DNA of 64,000 bases from Paracoccaceae bacterium (GCA_020832445.1 JAFIEO010000038.1:1-64000), one strand, 5' to 3'. Numbered from the stretch's first letter, positions 7,506 to 17,522 are shown. Program-made: numbers and translations. The notes: generated by a model not told the origin, from the sequence alone.

Positions 7506-10500
7506 GTGCAATTCAACCGCCTGCGCCTGAACGGCTTCAAAAGCTTTGTCGACCCCACGGATCTGGTGATTCAGTCGGGCCTGACGGGTGTGGTTGGTCC
7601 CAATGGCTGCGGCAAGTCCAATTTGCTGGAGGCATTGCGCTGGGTCATGGGCGAAAACCGCCCGACGGCCATGCGCGGCGCAGGCATGGAAGATGTGATT
7701 TTTGCCGGAACCGACCAGCGCCCTGCACGCCATTTCGCCGAAGTCACGTTGCAACTTGATAACCGTGACCGCGTGGCCCCCGCCGCCTTTAATGATGCCG
7801 ACACACTGGACATTGTGCGCCGGATCACGCGCGATGCTGGCAGCGCCTACAAGATCAACGGCAAGGAAGCGCGCGCGCGCGATGTGCAGATGCTGTTTGC
7901 CGATGCATCGACCGGCGCGCATAGTCCCGCACTGGTGCGGCAAGGCCAGATTTCAGAACTGATCAACGCCAAGCCCAAGGCCCGCCGCCGCATTCTGGAA
8001 GAAGCGGCCGGTATCTCGGGCCTGTATCAGCGTCGCCACGAAGCCGAGCTGCGCCTGCGTGCAACAGAAACCAATCTGGAACGCGTCAGTGATGTGATCG
8101 ACCAGCTGGCCCAGCAGCTGGCGCAACTGTCGCGGCAGGCACGGCAGGCCGAACGCTACCGCCAGATTGGCACACGGCTGCGGCAGGTCGAAGGGCTGTT
8201 GCTGTACAGGCGCTGGCGCGAGGCCGATCAGGCCCTGCGTGACGCAGATGCCGCGCTGCAGGCCGCCCTGATCACCAGCGCCCAGACCGAAACAGACGCG
8301 CAACGCGCCAGCAGTGCCCGCCAAACAGCCGAGGACCGCCTGCCCCCCTTGCGCGAAGAAGACGCCATCGCAGGGGCCGTGCTGCAACGCCTGCATGTCA
8401 GCCGCGACACCCTGTCCGCAGAAGAAGCACGCGCGCAGGAAACCATCCGCACGCTGCAATCGCGTGTGCTGCAACTTGCGCAGGATATCGAGCGTGAGTC
8501 CGGCCTGAACCGCGATGCCGCAGAAACAATCGCACAGCTGGAATGGGAACAGGACCAGCTTGCCAAAGCCGCCGACGGCCATGACGAAAAACTGCAAGAC
8601 GCGACAGAGGCCGCAGCCGAGGCCGCCCAGCTTCTCGCCGATCACGAAGCGGACCTGACAAGCGCCACAGAAGATGTCGCGCGACTGGCCGCCCGCCACC
8701 AATCCGCCGACCGCCAGATCAACGAACTGACTGCCGCCCTTGCAAAAGCGCAAAATGCCAGCCTGCAAGCCGCAGATGCCCAGGCACAGGCGCAAGACGC
8801 CCTGCAAGCCGCCCAGGAGGAACTGGAACAGGCCCAAGAAGAACTGGACGCAACGCAGTCCCTGACCGAGGAAGCCGAATCCACCCTGCTGGAGGCCGAA
8901 GATGCCCGCCAGCACGCCCAAACCGAAGAAGCCGAAGCCCGCGGCGCATTGTCCGAGGCCGAGGGCGAGGCTGGCACACTGCGCGCGGAAACGGCAGCCC
9001 TATCGCGGCTGGTCGATCGCGAAGGCGGCGACGGCACCCAGCTTCTGGATTTGCTGCGCGTGGCGGACGGGCATGAACTGGCCCTGGGGGCGGCATTGGC
9101 CGATGATTTGCGCGCGCCCCTGTCGGATGGCGGGTCGGGCTGGGTGGCTTTGCCGGGCTATGATGATGCCGCCCCCCTGCCCGATGGCGCGGCCCCTATG
9201 GCCCCGCATGTGCAGGGACCGGATGCTTTGGCGCGCAGGCTGTCACAGACCGGTGTGATTGATGCCGCCGACGGTCCCCGATTGCAGCCAGCGCTGCGCC
9301 CGGGTCAACGGCTTGTCACATTGGCGGGCGATCTGTGGCGCTGGGACGGATTGCATGTTGCAGCACAGGACGCACCCAGCACCGCCGCGTTGCGCTTGCA
9401 GCAAATAAACCGTCTGGACAGGCTGAAAGTTGAACTGGAACAGGCCGAAGCGCGCCTTGATCGCGCCCGCGACACGCATGCAAGCTTCAAGTACCGCCTT
9501 GACGCGCTGAGTGGTGCTGAAAGACAGGCGCGCGATGCCCGCCGCGCCGCAGACCAGCGCCTGACAGATGCGGGCCGTGCCCTGTCGCGCACAGAGGCGG
9601 CCCGCGACAGCGCGCAGGTCCGGCTGGAGAACGCAACTGCGCAAATGGCACGGTTCAACGATGATGTTGAAGATCTGTCCGAAACACTGGCGAATGCAGA
9701 AGAACAGCGCGCCGAATTGTCCGATCTGGACAAGGCCCGTGCTGCAACCGACACTTTGCGCATGACGGTGGAAGCCGCGCGCATAAGTATGATGTCGCAT
9801 CGCGCGCAAGCAGATGAATTGCGCCGCGATGCCAAAGCGCGGCTGGCGCGCGGGCAGGAAATCACCAAGACCCTAAGCGGCTGGCGCCACCGTCTGGAAA
9901 CCGCCGAAACCCGTATTCAGGATCTGGAAGCGCGCAAACAAAACACCGAGGATGACCTGGCAGATGCCAGCGCCACGCCTGATGAACTGGCCGAGAAGCG
10001 CGCCGATCTAAGCGATGAAATAACCCGCGCCGAAGCCCGCCATGCAGCTGCGCGCGATGCCTTGGCCAGTGCGGAATCTGCCGCACGCGACGCAGCCGAC
10101 GCCGAACGCGCCGCTGAACGTGCCGCATCAGACGCCCGCGAGGGGCGCGCCCGCATTGAAGCGCGCCGCGATGCCGCGCGCGAAAGTGCCGCATTGGCCG
10201 AAACCCGTATCAGCGACGATTTGGACACAACCCCCCAAGACTTGCTGGAACAACTCGACAGTGACCCCGACACCATGCCGGACACCACCGCGTTGGAGGA
10301 CGAACTGACCCGCCTGCGCCGTGCGCGCGACGCATTGGGCGCTGTGAACCTGCGCGCCGAAGAAGATGCCCGCGAAATCCAAAGCGAACATGACATTCTG
10401 GTTCAGGAAAAGGCCGATCTGGAAGCCGCAATTGCCAAGCTGCGCTCTGGCATAAATGCGCTGAACCGCGAGGGGCGCGAACGCTTGCTGATTGCCTTTG

Positions 10501-10955
10501 ACAAGGTCAATGCCAATTTCTCAACATTATTCACGCATCTGTTCACGGGTGGTGAGGCGAAACTGGTGCTGGTCGAAAGCGAAGATCCGCTGGATGCAGG
10601 GCTGGAAATCATGTGCCAGCCACCGGGCAAGAAGCTGTCCATCCTGTCGCTTCTGTCGGGCGGCGAACAGACGCTGACCGCGCTGGCGTTGATTTTCGCG
10701 GTGTTCCTGGCCAATCCTGCCCCGATCTGCGTGCTGGACGAAGTGGACGCGCCGCTTGATGATGCCAATGTGGCGCGGTTTTGCGACCTGCTGGACGAAA
10801 TGTGCCGCCGGACCGAAACCCGCTATCTGATCATCACCCATAACGCGCTGTCGATGGCGCGCATGGACCGTTTGTTCGGGGTCACCATGGGCGAACGCGG
10901 TGTCAGCCAGCTGGTCAGTGTCGATTTGAAACATGCCGAAGCGCTGGTCGCGTAA
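7506..10955 (+). CDS. smc: chromosome segregation protein SMC
   Basis: 1149-residue SMC ATPase, the core of the condensin-like complex with ScpA/ScpB. Walker A GPNGCGKSN is at 31-39. Two long Ala/Glu/Arg-rich coiled coils occupy about 170-490 and 650-960. A hinge begins near 505 (GGDGTQLLDLLRVADGHE). The signature LSGGEQTLTALAL lies near 1051 and Walker B CVLDEVDAPLDDANVARF near 1077. Length is normal for Rhodobacteraceae. The start is GTG at 7506, placed just before the conserved beta-strand and after AAAGG. The dsbA-like and DUF721 genes often found upstream in relatives are absent; instead a roughly 200-bp intergenic region precedes it. Confidence 0.96.
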   Translation: MQFNRLRLNGFKSFVDPTDLVIQSGLTGVVGPNGCGKSNLLEALRWVMGENRPTAMRGAGMEDVIFAGTDQRPARHFAEVTLQLDNRDRVAPAAFNDADTLDIVRRITRDAGSAYKINGKEARARDVQMLFADASTGAHSPALVRQGQISELINAKPKARRRILEEAAGISGLYQRRHEAELRLRATETNLERVSDVIDQLAQQLAQLSRQARQAERYRQIGTRLRQVEGLLLYRRWREADQALRDADAALQAALITSAQTETDAQRASSARQTAEDRLPPLREEDAIAGAVLQRLHVSRDTLSAEEARAQETIRTLQSRVLQLAQDIERESGLNRDAAETIAQLEWEQDQLAKAADGHDEKLQDATEAAAEAAQLLADHEADLTSATEDVARLAARHQSADRQINELTAALAKAQNASLQAADAQAQAQDALQAAQEELEQAQEELDATQSLTEEAESTLLEAEDARQHAQTEEAEARGALSEAEGEAGTLRAETAALSRLVDREGGDGTQLLDLLRVADGHELALGAALADDLRAPLSDGGSGWVALPGYDDAAPLPDGAAPMAPHVQGPDALARRLSQTGVIDAADGPRLQPALRPGQRLVTLAGDLWRWDGLHVAAQDAPSTAALRLQQINRLDRLKVELEQAEARLDRARDTHASFKYRLDALSGAERQARDARRAADQRLTDAGRALSRTEAARDSAQVRLENATAQMARFNDDVEDLSETLANAEEQRAELSDLDKARAATDTLRMTVEAARISMMSHRAQADELRRDAKARLARGQEITKTLSGWRHRLETAETRIQDLEARKQNTEDDLADASATPDELAEKRADLSDEITRAEARHAAARDALASAESAARDAADAERAAERAASDAREGRARIEARRDAARESAALAETRISDDLDTTPQDLLEQLDSDPDTMPDTTALEDELTRLRRARDALGAVNLRAEEDAREIQSEHDILVQEKADLEAAIAKLRSGINALNREGRERLLIAFDKVNANFSTLFTHLFTGGEAKLVLVESEDPLDAGLEIMCQPPGKKLSILSLLSGGEQTLTALALIFAVFLANPAPICVLDEVDAPLDDANVARFCDLLDEMCRRTETRYLIITHNALSMARMDRLFGVTMGERGVSQLVSVDLKHAEALVA

Positions 10956-10966
10956 GCGCTTGACGC

Positions 10967-11009
10967 AGCTTTCAGAATTAAACATGTTAAGTGCGTATTT
11001 CTGAAAGCT
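10967..11009. promoter_or_regulatory. 11-bp inverted repeat between smc and MFS gene
   Basis: Perfect arms AGCTTTCAGAA (10967-10977) and TTCTGAAAGCT (10999-11009) are separated by 21 bp that contain the 8-bp palindrome AACATGTT (10981-10988). The repeat ends 6 bp before the MFS start codon. It could form an mRNA stem at the end of smc, but it lacks a T-tract. An operator for the transporter gene is equally possible. Confidence 0.45.
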
Positions 11010-11015
11010 TCCGCT

Positions 11016-12260
11016 ATGCCCCATTCCGCCCGCGCGCCCCTGATGACACCTGTTTTGATTGGTGGCTGCATCATCATCATGATCAGCTTTGCCATCCGCG
11101 CCAGCTTTGGCGTGTTCCAGATCCCCATTGCGGAAGAATTCGGCTGGCTGCGGGCCGAATTTTCACTGGCCATTGCCATTCAGAACCTTGCATGGGGCAT
11201 CGGCCAGCCCATTTTCGGCGCGATTGCAGAACGTTTTGGCGACCGCCGCGCAATTTTTCTGGGGGCGCTGGTCTATGCGGCGGGGCTGGTGTTGTCATCC
11301 TTCGCGGTGACACCCGGCGCGCATCAGTTGCTGGAAATTCTTGTGGGGTTCGGGGTTGCGGGCACCGGGTTCGGCGTGATTCTGGCCGTGGTCGGGCGCG
11401 CTGCATCAGATGAAAACCGCAGCCTTGCCTTGGGTATTGCGACCGCTGCTGGCAGCGCGGGTCAGGTGTTTGGCGCCCCCTTGGCCGAAATCCTGCTGTC
11501 GTTTTATTCCTGGCAAAGCGTGTTTGTTATTTTCGCAGCAATGGTGCTGCTAAGCCTGTTTGCCCTGCCCATGATGCGCAGCCCTGCGCCCGCCAGCCGC
11601 AACGAGCTGGAACAAAGCATGGGGGCTGCGCTGAAACAGGCGTTTCGTGATCCCAGTTTCACGCTGATCTTTCTGGGCTTCTTTTCATGCGGCTATCAGC
11701 TTGCCTTTGTCACTGCGCATTTTCCCGCGATGGTCACTGAAATGTGCGGCCCCATCAACCCCGACGGAATGCTGGCGGCCATCGGCATCACGACCACGTC
11801 GGCCCTTGGGGCTGTTGCCATTTCCCTGATCGGGCTGGCCAATATTGCGGGCACCCTGGCGGCGGCGTGGCTGGGCAAACGCTATTCCAAGAAATACCTG
11901 CTGGCATCAATCTATATGGCACGCACGGTGGTCGCTGCGGCGTTTATCCTGTCGCCCATCACGCCGGGGTCGGTTTTGGTGTTTTCCATTGTCATGGGGG
12001 CGTTATGGCTGGCCACAGTGCCGCTGACATCGGGGCTGATCGCGCATATTTACGGGTTGCGCTATATGGGCACGCTATACGGGATTGTGTTTTTCAGCCA
12101 CCAGTTGGGCAGTTTTCTGGGCGTCTGGCTGGGGGGCGCGTTGTATGACCTGCATGGCGACTACACGCTGGTCTGGTGGGTCGGCGTGGGCGTGGGGCTG
12201 TTTTCGGCCGTCGTGCATTTGCCGGTGCAGGAACGCGCGCTGAACCTGCGGCCTGCATAG
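11016..12260 (+). CDS. MFS transporter
   Basis: 414-residue major facilitator superfamily permease with 12 hydrophobic helices. The family motif A between helices 2 and 3 appears as GAIAERFGDRRAIFLG, and a shorter cytoplasmic loop follows helix 6. The overall pattern (IRASFGVFQIPIAEEFGW at the start, YGIVFFSHQLGSFLGVWLGG near the end) resembles monocarboxylate/oxalate-formate antiporter-like MFS members. The substrate is unknown. A perfect inverted repeat lies immediately upstream. The gene is convergent with the flavoprotein gene; the 57-bp gap holds a diverged copy of the intergenic repeat. Confidence 0.85.
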   Translation: MPHSARAPLMTPVLIGGCIIIMISFAIRASFGVFQIPIAEEFGWLRAEFSLAIAIQNLAWGIGQPIFGAIAERFGDRRAIFLGALVYAAGLVLSSFAVTPGAHQLLEILVGFGVAGTGFGVILAVVGRAASDENRSLALGIATAAGSAGQVFGAPLAEILLSFYSWQSVFVIFAAMVLLSLFALPMMRSPAPASRNELEQSMGAALKQAFRDPSFTLIFLGFFSCGYQLAFVTAHFPAMVTEMCGPINPDGMLAAIGITTTSALGAVAISLIGLANIAGTLAAAWLGKRYSKKYLLASIYMARTVVAAAFILSPITPGSVLVFSIVMGALWLATVPLTSGLIAHIYGLRYMGTLYGIVFFSHQLGSFLGVWLGGALYDLHGDYTLVWWVGVGVGLFSAVVHLPVQERALNLRPA

Positions 12261-12295
12261 CGGGGCATACGCAAAACCTGCGCCCGCGATGATTT

Positions 12296-12317
12296 GAGTA
12301 TTTGGGGCAAGATGAAA
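12296..12317 (+). repeat. diverged copy of the intergenic repeat core
   Basis: GAGTATTTGGGGCAAGATGA plus AA matches the repeat core (GGATATTTGnnCCAGAATGAA) at most positions. The GGGGGC hairpin is missing. As at 92-114, the copy is directly abutted by the stop codon (TCA on this strand, 12318-12320) of a leftward gene. Confidence 0.45.
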
Positions 12318-13496
12318 TCAGCCTTGCTGTGCGGCATGTTTGCCTGCCCAATGGCCGGTTGCAAGGCAGGCGGTCAGCAGATAGCCGCCAGTCGGCGCTT
12401 CCCAATCCAGCATTTCACCTGCGGCATAGACACCGGGCCAGTTGCGCAACTCCAGCCCGTCGGTCAGGGCGGCGCGCATGATCCCGCCTGCGGTCGAGAT
12501 GGCCTCGTCCAGCGGACGGGGGCCTTGCAGGGGGATCGGTAGCGCCTTCAGGCATTGGGCAAGTTCTGTTGTGTCCGTGGGCAAGGGGCGGGCCATTTCA
12601 TGCACCAGCGCAAGCCGCACCCCCGACAGACCCAGCGCCTTGCGCAGCCGGTTTGCTGTGGACAGCTTCGGTGGTTGCGCTGCCAGCCGTGCGGCAATGT
12701 CGGGCACGGTGCGGTCTGGCAGAAGGTCCAGCACCAGCGCGGCCCCGTCACGCAAAGGACGCGACAGCGTGTAGATACCGCCCCCTTCGACGCCACGCGC
12801 TGAAATGACGAATTCCGCGCGCACGGAGTGTTCGCCCGCGCGAAGCTGCACGCCCTTGACCGGCGCGCCAAAATGGGCGCGCATATGCGCGGACCAATCC
12901 ACCACGAACCCCATATTTGCGGGCTGAAACGGGGTAATCGGCACATCATGCGCGGCCAGTTCGGCGGTCCACGCCCCGTCAGACCCAAGCCGCGCCCAGC
13001 TTGCCCCGCCCAAGGCCAGCACGCAGACCCTGGGGCGCAGGCACCTTTCGCCGTGGGGCGTTGCAAATTCGAATGCCCCGCCCTGCCAGCGCCAGCCCCG
13101 TCGCAATGTCACGCCCGCATCATCCAGCCGGGCCAGCCAAGCCCGCAACAATGGCGAGGCCTTCATGACGCGCGGAAAGACGCGACCGGAGGAGCCGGTG
13201 AACAAATCCGCCCCCAGCCCGTTTGCCCAAAAGCGGATCTGATCAGGGCCGAAATCCCCAAGGATCGGGGCCAGCCATGCGCCCGCATCGCCATACTGAC
13301 TGATCTGGGTGTCGGGCGGGGCCGCATTCATCAGGTTCAGCCCCGATTTTCCGGCCATCAGGAATTTGCGCGCGGCCGAGGGCTTGGCGTCACAAATCAC
13401 GACCTTGCGCCCGCCCTTCGCCAGCACTTCTGCGGCCATCAATCCGGCCGGTCCGGCCCCTATGACCAGCGCGTCAATCGCCTCATTCTCGGTCAT
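12318..13496 (-). CDS. NAD(P)/FAD-dependent flavoprotein (TIGR03862/HI0933-like)
   Basis: 392-residue flavoprotein. The N-terminal FAD-binding dinucleotide fold reads DALVIGAGPAGLMAAEVL, followed by SAARKFLMAGKSGLNLMNA, which is typical of the HI0933/BaiN-like group and its TIGR03862 branch. Near the C-terminus AGGI and GVYAAGEMLDWEAPTGGYLL complete the FAD site. The substrate is unknown; BaiN relatives reduce bile-acid intermediates, others have no known role. I chose the ATG at 13496, five bases after AAAGGG; a GTG two codons upstream (13502) is the alternative. The gene is divergent from the EEP hydrolase gene with about 98 bp between. Confidence 0.82.
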   Translation of the reverse strand: MTENEAIDALVIGAGPAGLMAAEVLAKGGRKVVICDAKPSAARKFLMAGKSGLNLMNAAPPDTQISQYGDAGAWLAPILGDFGPDQIRFWANGLGADLFTGSSGRVFPRVMKASPLLRAWLARLDDAGVTLRRGWRWQGGAFEFATPHGERCLRPRVCVLALGGASWARLGSDGAWTAELAAHDVPITPFQPANMGFVVDWSAHMRAHFGAPVKGVQLRAGEHSVRAEFVISARGVEGGGIYTLSRPLRDGAALVLDLLPDRTVPDIAARLAAQPPKLSTANRLRKALGLSGVRLALVHEMARPLPTDTTELAQCLKALPIPLQGPRPLDEAISTAGGIMRAALTDGLELRNWPGVYAAGEMLDWEAPTGGYLLTACLATGHWAGKHAAQQG

Positions 13497-13594
13497 CTGC
13501 ACCCTTTAACATATTCTTGAGGATATCTTGCTATTGTGAAACGCGCCGATGATCCGCATATGATATGCATGTTGTATTCAAACCCCAAAGGCCA

Positions 13595-14332
13595 ATGTCC
13601 GATCTGATTGTCAGTTCCTACAATATTCACAAGGCGGTCGGAACCGATATGCGACGTGATCCGGCACGAACAGTGCAGGTTATTCGCGAATTGGGGGCGG
13701 ATATTGTCGCCTTGCAAGAAGTGGACCGCCGGTTTGGCGACCGCAAGGGTGTGCTGGACCCTGATATGTTGCGTGCTGAAACGGGGCTTACCCCGGTGAC
13801 ATTGACCGACAGGCTGGGCACGCATGCGCATGGCTGGCACGGCAACCTGTTGTTGCTGCGCGGGGCAGAAGTCGAACAGGCACGCGCCATCACCCTGCCG
13901 GGGCTGGAAGCGCGCGGCGCAATCGTTGCAGATATACGGCTGAACGGCCAACCCTTGCGGCTGATCACCGCCCATCTGGGCCTGTTGCATCAATCGCGCC
14001 TGTTGCAAGCCCGCCGCCTGTCTGAAGAAATAGATGGCGGCGACGGGCGGCCAACACTGGTGATGGGCGATTTCAACGAATGGCGGCTGGGCGCGCGCTG
14101 CTCGCTTATGCCAATGCGGCGCGAATTGCGCGCGGTCAAACGATCTGCCGCGACGATTGCCAGCTTTCCGGCGCAAATGCCTGTATTGCCGCTGGACCGT
14201 ATCATCACCTGCCGTCAAGCACTTATCAGTGATTTGCGCGCGCATGATACGGCACTGGCGCGCAAAGCATCTGATCATCTGCCGATTCGTGCAGCCCTTA
14301 GCTTGCCGCAGGCCGCAAGCGCGGCTATCTGA
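13595..14332 (+). CDS. endonuclease/exonuclease/phosphatase family protein
   Basis: 245-residue member of the EEP fold (DNase I/exonuclease III/phosphodiesterase superfamily). Catalytic motifs are visible in order: SYNIHKAVG with the metal-site Asn, LQEVDRR with the Glu, ITAHLGLLHQSR with the His, MGDFNEW with Asp/Asn, and the terminal KASDHLPIRA with the Asp-His pair. The substrate (phospholipid, nucleic acid or other phosphodiester) cannot be told from sequence. I chose the ATG at 13595 after AAAGG; an upstream in-frame ATG would add ten unconserved residues. The phospholipase-D gene often paired with it in relatives is absent; miaB follows. Confidence 0.85.
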   Translation: MSDLIVSSYNIHKAVGTDMRRDPARTVQVIRELGADIVALQEVDRRFGDRKGVLDPDMLRAETGLTPVTLTDRLGTHAHGWHGNLLLLRGAEVEQARAITLPGLEARGAIVADIRLNGQPLRLITAHLGLLHQSRLLQARRLSEEIDGGDGRPTLVMGDFNEWRLGARCSLMPMRRELRAVKRSAATIASFPAQMPVLPLDRIITCRQALISDLRAHDTALARKASDHLPIRAALSLPQAASAAI

Positions 14333-14401
14333 CCGGCTTGAGGGTGGGGCCGGTTTCCGCTATGGCCTCGTCAATCCGCTAAAATGCTGCAAGGGGGGCC
14401 T

Positions 14402-15721
14402 ATGGCCGACGCCAAGAAGCTATTTATCAAGACCTATGGCTGTCAGATGAATGTCTATGACAGTGAACGCATGGCCGAAGCGCTGGGCGCGTCAGGATAT
14501 TCACTGACCGATCAGGCCGAAGATGCCGATATGATCTTGCTGAATACATGCCATATCCGCGAAAAGGCCGCTGAAAAGGTCTATTCGGAACTGGGCCGCC
14601 TGAAACCGCTGAAACTGGCCAACCCCGACCTGAAAATTGGTGTCGCAGGCTGCGTGGCCCAGGCCGAGGGCGAGGAAATCATGCGCCGCCAGCCGTTGGT
14701 GGATCTGGTGGTCGGACCACAAACCTATCACCGGCTGCCGGCGATGGAAAAAGCCGTGCGCGATGGCGCGCGCGCTGTGGACACTGATTTTCCCGAAGAA
14801 GACAAATTCGAGCATTTGCCAAAGCCCCCCCGCACAGGGCGCGGGCCAACAGCATTTCTGACGGTTCAGGAAGGGTGCGACAAGTTTTGTGCGTTCTGTG
14901 TTGTCCCCTACACCCGCGGGACGGAAGTGTCGCGCCCGGTTCACCGCATTCTGACGGAAGCGCGTGATCTGGTGGACCGCGGGGTGCGCGAAATCACGTT
15001 GCTGGGGCAGAACGTCAACGCCTATCATGGCGCGGGCGACGGTGGCGCATGGACTTTGGCGCGGTTAATCCGCGAACTGGCGCGGGTGGACGGGCTGGAG
15101 CGTATCCGCTTCACCACGTCGCACCCCAATGACATGGATGATGAGCTGATCGCCGCGCATGGGGATGAACCCAAGCTGATGCCTTATCTGCACCTGCCGG
15201 TGCAATCAGGCAGTGACCGCATTCTGAAGGCAATGAACCGCAAACACACGGCAGAAAGCTATTTGCGCCTGATCGAGCGTTTGCGCGTTGCCCGCCCCGA
15301 TTTGCTGCTGTCGGGTGACTTCATTGTGGGGTTCCCCGGCGAAACTGATCGCGATTTCGAAGATACAATGGCGCTGGTGCGTCAGGTGGGCTACGGGCAG
15401 GCCTATAGTTTCAAATACTCGGCACGGCCCGGAACACCTGCGGCCGAACGTGCGGGGGTGCCCGATGATGTGGCACTGGACCGCCTGCACCGGTTGCAAG
15501 CACTTCTGCTGGAACAGCAACGCACGATACAAAACAGCATGGTCGGGCGCGATGTGCATGTGCTGTTCGAAAAACCGGGACGGGCTGCTGGACAGATGAC
15601 CGGCAAATCCGAATATCTGCACGCGGTGCATGTGACCGATCCGCAGGTAGAAAAGGGACAGATCGCGCGTGTCAGAATCATCGAAAGTAATGCGAATTCA
15701 CTTGCCGGTGTTCTGGCATGA
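14402..15721 (+). CDS. miaB: tRNA-2-methylthio-N6-dimethylallyladenosine synthase MiaB
   Basis: 439-residue radical-SAM methylthiotransferase that modifies i6A37 of tRNAs reading UNN codons. The N-terminal UPF0004 domain has cluster ligands Cys14 (TYGCQMN), Cys50 (NTCHIRE) and Cys84 (AGCVAQ). The radical-SAM triad is Cys159, Cys163, Cys166 in [15 protein letters not shown] domain occupies the last ~60 residues. The start at 14402 follows an AAGGGGGG ribosome-binding stretch; an ATG 18 bases earlier overlaps that site and is less likely. It heads the miaB-phoH-ybeY-corC-lnt order also known in E. coli, here separated from phoH by 240 bp. Confidence 0.95.
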   Translation: MADAKKLFIKTYGCQMNVYDSERMAEALGASGYSLTDQAEDADMILLNTCHIREKAAEKVYSELGRLKPLKLANPDLKIGVAGCVAQAEGEEIMRRQPLVDLVVGPQTYHRLPAMEKAVRDGARAVDTDFPEEDKFEHLPKPPRTGRGPTAFLTVQEGCDKFCAFCVVPYTRGTEVSRPVHRILTEARDLVDRGVREITLLGQNVNAYHGAGDGGAWTLARLIRELARVDGLERIRFTTSHPNDMDDELIAAHGDEPKLMPYLHLPVQSGSDRILKAMNRKHTAESYLRLIERLRVARPDLLLSGDFIVGFPGETDRDFEDTMALVRQVGYGQAYSFKYSARPGTPAAERAGVPDDVALDRLHRLQALLLEQQRTIQNSMVGRDVHVLFEKPGRAAGQMTGKSEYLHAVHVTDPQVEKGQIARVRIIESNANSLAGVLA

Positions 15722-15754
15722 TAGATGTCTGAAACAGGGTCTTTGCGGGCGTGG

Positions 15755-15774
15755 GGTGGCTGATACCCGCCACC
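15755..15774 (+). terminator. possible hairpin after miaB
   Basis: GGTGGC and GCCACC enclose an 8-nt loop, with a further GCGGG/CCCGC pairing outside. No T-run follows. The rest of the 240-bp gap to phoH contains a TTGACG hexamer at 15809 that could belong to a phoH promoter, though no good -10 element follows. No gene is visible in the gap. Confidence 0.3.
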
Positions 15775-15961
15775 GCCTCGCGGGTCATTTCCCGGCGCCG
15801 CTGTCACATTGACGCTACATTTTGAACGCAAAATGGCAGGGCATCGCCGATATGCCCCCCAACATACAGTGCGACGCAAACAATCCTTGCCAGCGGGCGG
15901 CGCAATTGGCAGCATGACAAAACGGCACAGCGCGCATTCGCGACCATCATAGGAGAACTAC

Positions 15962-16978
15962 TTGGGCATTGACGCCTTGACCCCGCCACACACCCCGCTG
16001 GAAGCAGCGCAAGCGCATATGGAATTTTCCGACAACCGCCTTCTGGTTGACTTATGCGGTGAATATGATCGCAATCTGACCCATCTTGAAAGTCAACTTG
16101 GCGTGCAAATCCTGCGGCGCGGAAACCAGTTGACGATCATCGGGGCTGAAGATGTGATCGCATTGGTGGCCCAGATCCTTGGCACCCTGTATCAGATGCT
16201 GGAAGAAGGTCGCCAGATCGAGTCGGGCGATATTGCAGCACTGATCCGCATGGGTCAGGCAGCGCCCAATGATGACGGCCCGCAGGAACAACTGGAAATG
16301 TTCCGCACCGGCAAGCTGGAAATCCGGACCCGCAAGAAAACCATCATCCCCCGCACCGAAGCGCAGCAGGCCTATGCGCGCGCGCTTTTGGGAAATGAGA
16401 TGAATTTCGGCATTGGTCCTGCCGGGACCGGCAAAACCTATATTGCGGTGGCCGTCGCGGTGCAGATGTTCACTGATGGCCATGTCGACAAGATATTGCT
16501 GTCGCGCCCCGCAGTCGAGGCGGGCGAACGTCTGGGTTTTCTGCCCGGCGACATGAAGGAAAAAATCGACCCTTACATGCAGCCGCTTTATGATGCGCTG
16601 AATGATTTTCTGCCCGGCAAGCAGTTGCAAAAGCTGATGGAAGAGCGCCGCATTGAAATTGCACCGCTGGCCTTCATGCGGGGCCGCACGCTGTCCAACG
16701 CCTTTGTTGTGCTGGACGAGGCGCAGAACGCAACCGAGATGCAGATGAAAATGTTTCTGACACGTCTGGGCGAAGGGTCGCGCATGGCCATTACCGGTGA
16801 TCGCAGTCAGGTTGATCTGCCGCGCGGCATGCATTCGGGCTTGCGGGCGGCGGAACGTATCCTTGAAGGCGTCAAGGGCATTGGGTTCAGCTATTTCACA
16901 TCGGCTGATGTCGTGCGCCACCCGCTGGTGGCACGCATCATTCAGGCCTATGAACGCGACGAAGAGCAGCATGGCTGA
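15962..16978 (+). CDS. ybeZ: PhoH family ATPase (YbeZ)
   Basis: 338-residue PhoH-like P-loop ATPase, associated in other bacteria with YbeY and RNA metabolism. An N-terminal KH-like region is followed by Walker A GPAGTGKT at 152-159, the SRPAVEAGERLGFLPGD segment near 184, Walker B VVLDEAQN near 248, and the TRLGEGSRMAITGDRSQVDL sensor region (quoted in part). The start is TTG at 15962, preceded by a clear AGGAG at 15951. Eight bases of its end are shared with ybeY, so translation is coupled. Confidence 0.93.
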   Translation: MGIDALTPPHTPLEAAQAHMEFSDNRLLVDLCGEYDRNLTHLESQLGVQILRRGNQLTIIGAEDVIALVAQILGTLYQMLEEGRQIESGDIAALIRMGQAAPNDDGPQEQLEMFRTGKLEIRTRKKTIIPRTEAQQAYARALLGNEMNFGIGPAGTGKTYIAVAVAVQMFTDGHVDKILLSRPAVEAGERLGFLPGDMKEKIDPYMQPLYDALNDFLPGKQLQKLMEERRIEIAPLAFMRGRTLSNAFVVLDEAQNATEMQMKMFLTRLGEGSRMAITGDRSQVDLPRGMHSGLRAAERILEGVKGIGFSYFTSADVVRHPLVARIIQAYERDEEQHG

Positions 16979-17507
16979 CACTGCGCCACTGGTTGATCTG
17001 GTTGTGGAAGATGATCGCTGGAATGCCGTTGCGCTGGACGCATTGGCACAAAACGCCGCCTGCGCCACATTGAACGCGCTGAACATGCAGGCGGCGGGCT
17101 ATGAAATCGTGCTTCTGGCCTGTGATGATGCCCGCATTGCAGAGTTGAACAGCCAGTTTCGCGGCAAACCCATGCCAACCAATGTTCTAAGCTGGCCAAG
17201 CTGGGATCTTGGCGCGGGTGATGACGGGGACACACCCGAACATGCCCCGCCGGGTGACCCTGATGACCCTGAATCCTTGGGGGATATTGCGATATCGTAT
17301 GACACCTGCGCACGCGAATCGCGCGAACAAGACAAGGCATTCCACGATCACCTGACCCATCTGGTCGTGCATTCAACCCTGCATCTTCTGGGATATGACC
17401 ATATTCGTGACAAAGATGCCGCCGTGATGGAAGAAATCGAAATCCGCATACTTGCATTATTGGGGGTGGCAGACCCATATGCGCACGGGGCAGAAATGCC
17501 GCTTTAA
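16971..17507 (+). CDS. ybeY: endoribonuclease YbeY
   Basis: 178-residue zinc-dependent RNase involved in 16S rRNA 3'-end maturation and ribosome quality control. The metal motif H-x3-H-x5-G-Y-D-H is seen as HSTLHLLGYDH near residue 126-136, preceded by GDIAIS, the usual strand before it. An acidic, Asp/Pro-rich insert (about residues 80-100) between PTNVLSWP and GDIAIS is somewhat longer than in E. coli. The start at 16971 is inside the last codons of phoH. A 15-bp gap leads to corC. Confidence 0.93.
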   Translation: MADTAPLVDLVVEDDRWNAVALDALAQNAACATLNALNMQAAGYEIVLLACDDARIAELNSQFRGKPMPTNVLSWPSWDLGAGDDGDTPEHAPPGDPDDPESLGDIAISYDTCARESREQDKAFHDHLTHLVVHSTLHLLGYDHIRDKDAAVMEEIEIRILALLGVADPYAHGAEMPL

Positions 17508-17522
17508 CACTGGAAAGGACCC

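Noticed and set aside
7953-8921. 322-codon open frame on the minus strand inside smc, and similar ones at 9243-9809 and 9917-10396
   Set aside because: They are antisense shadows of the GC-rich smc coiled-coil codons; the products are Cys/Gly-rich or low-complexity and no start signal is present.
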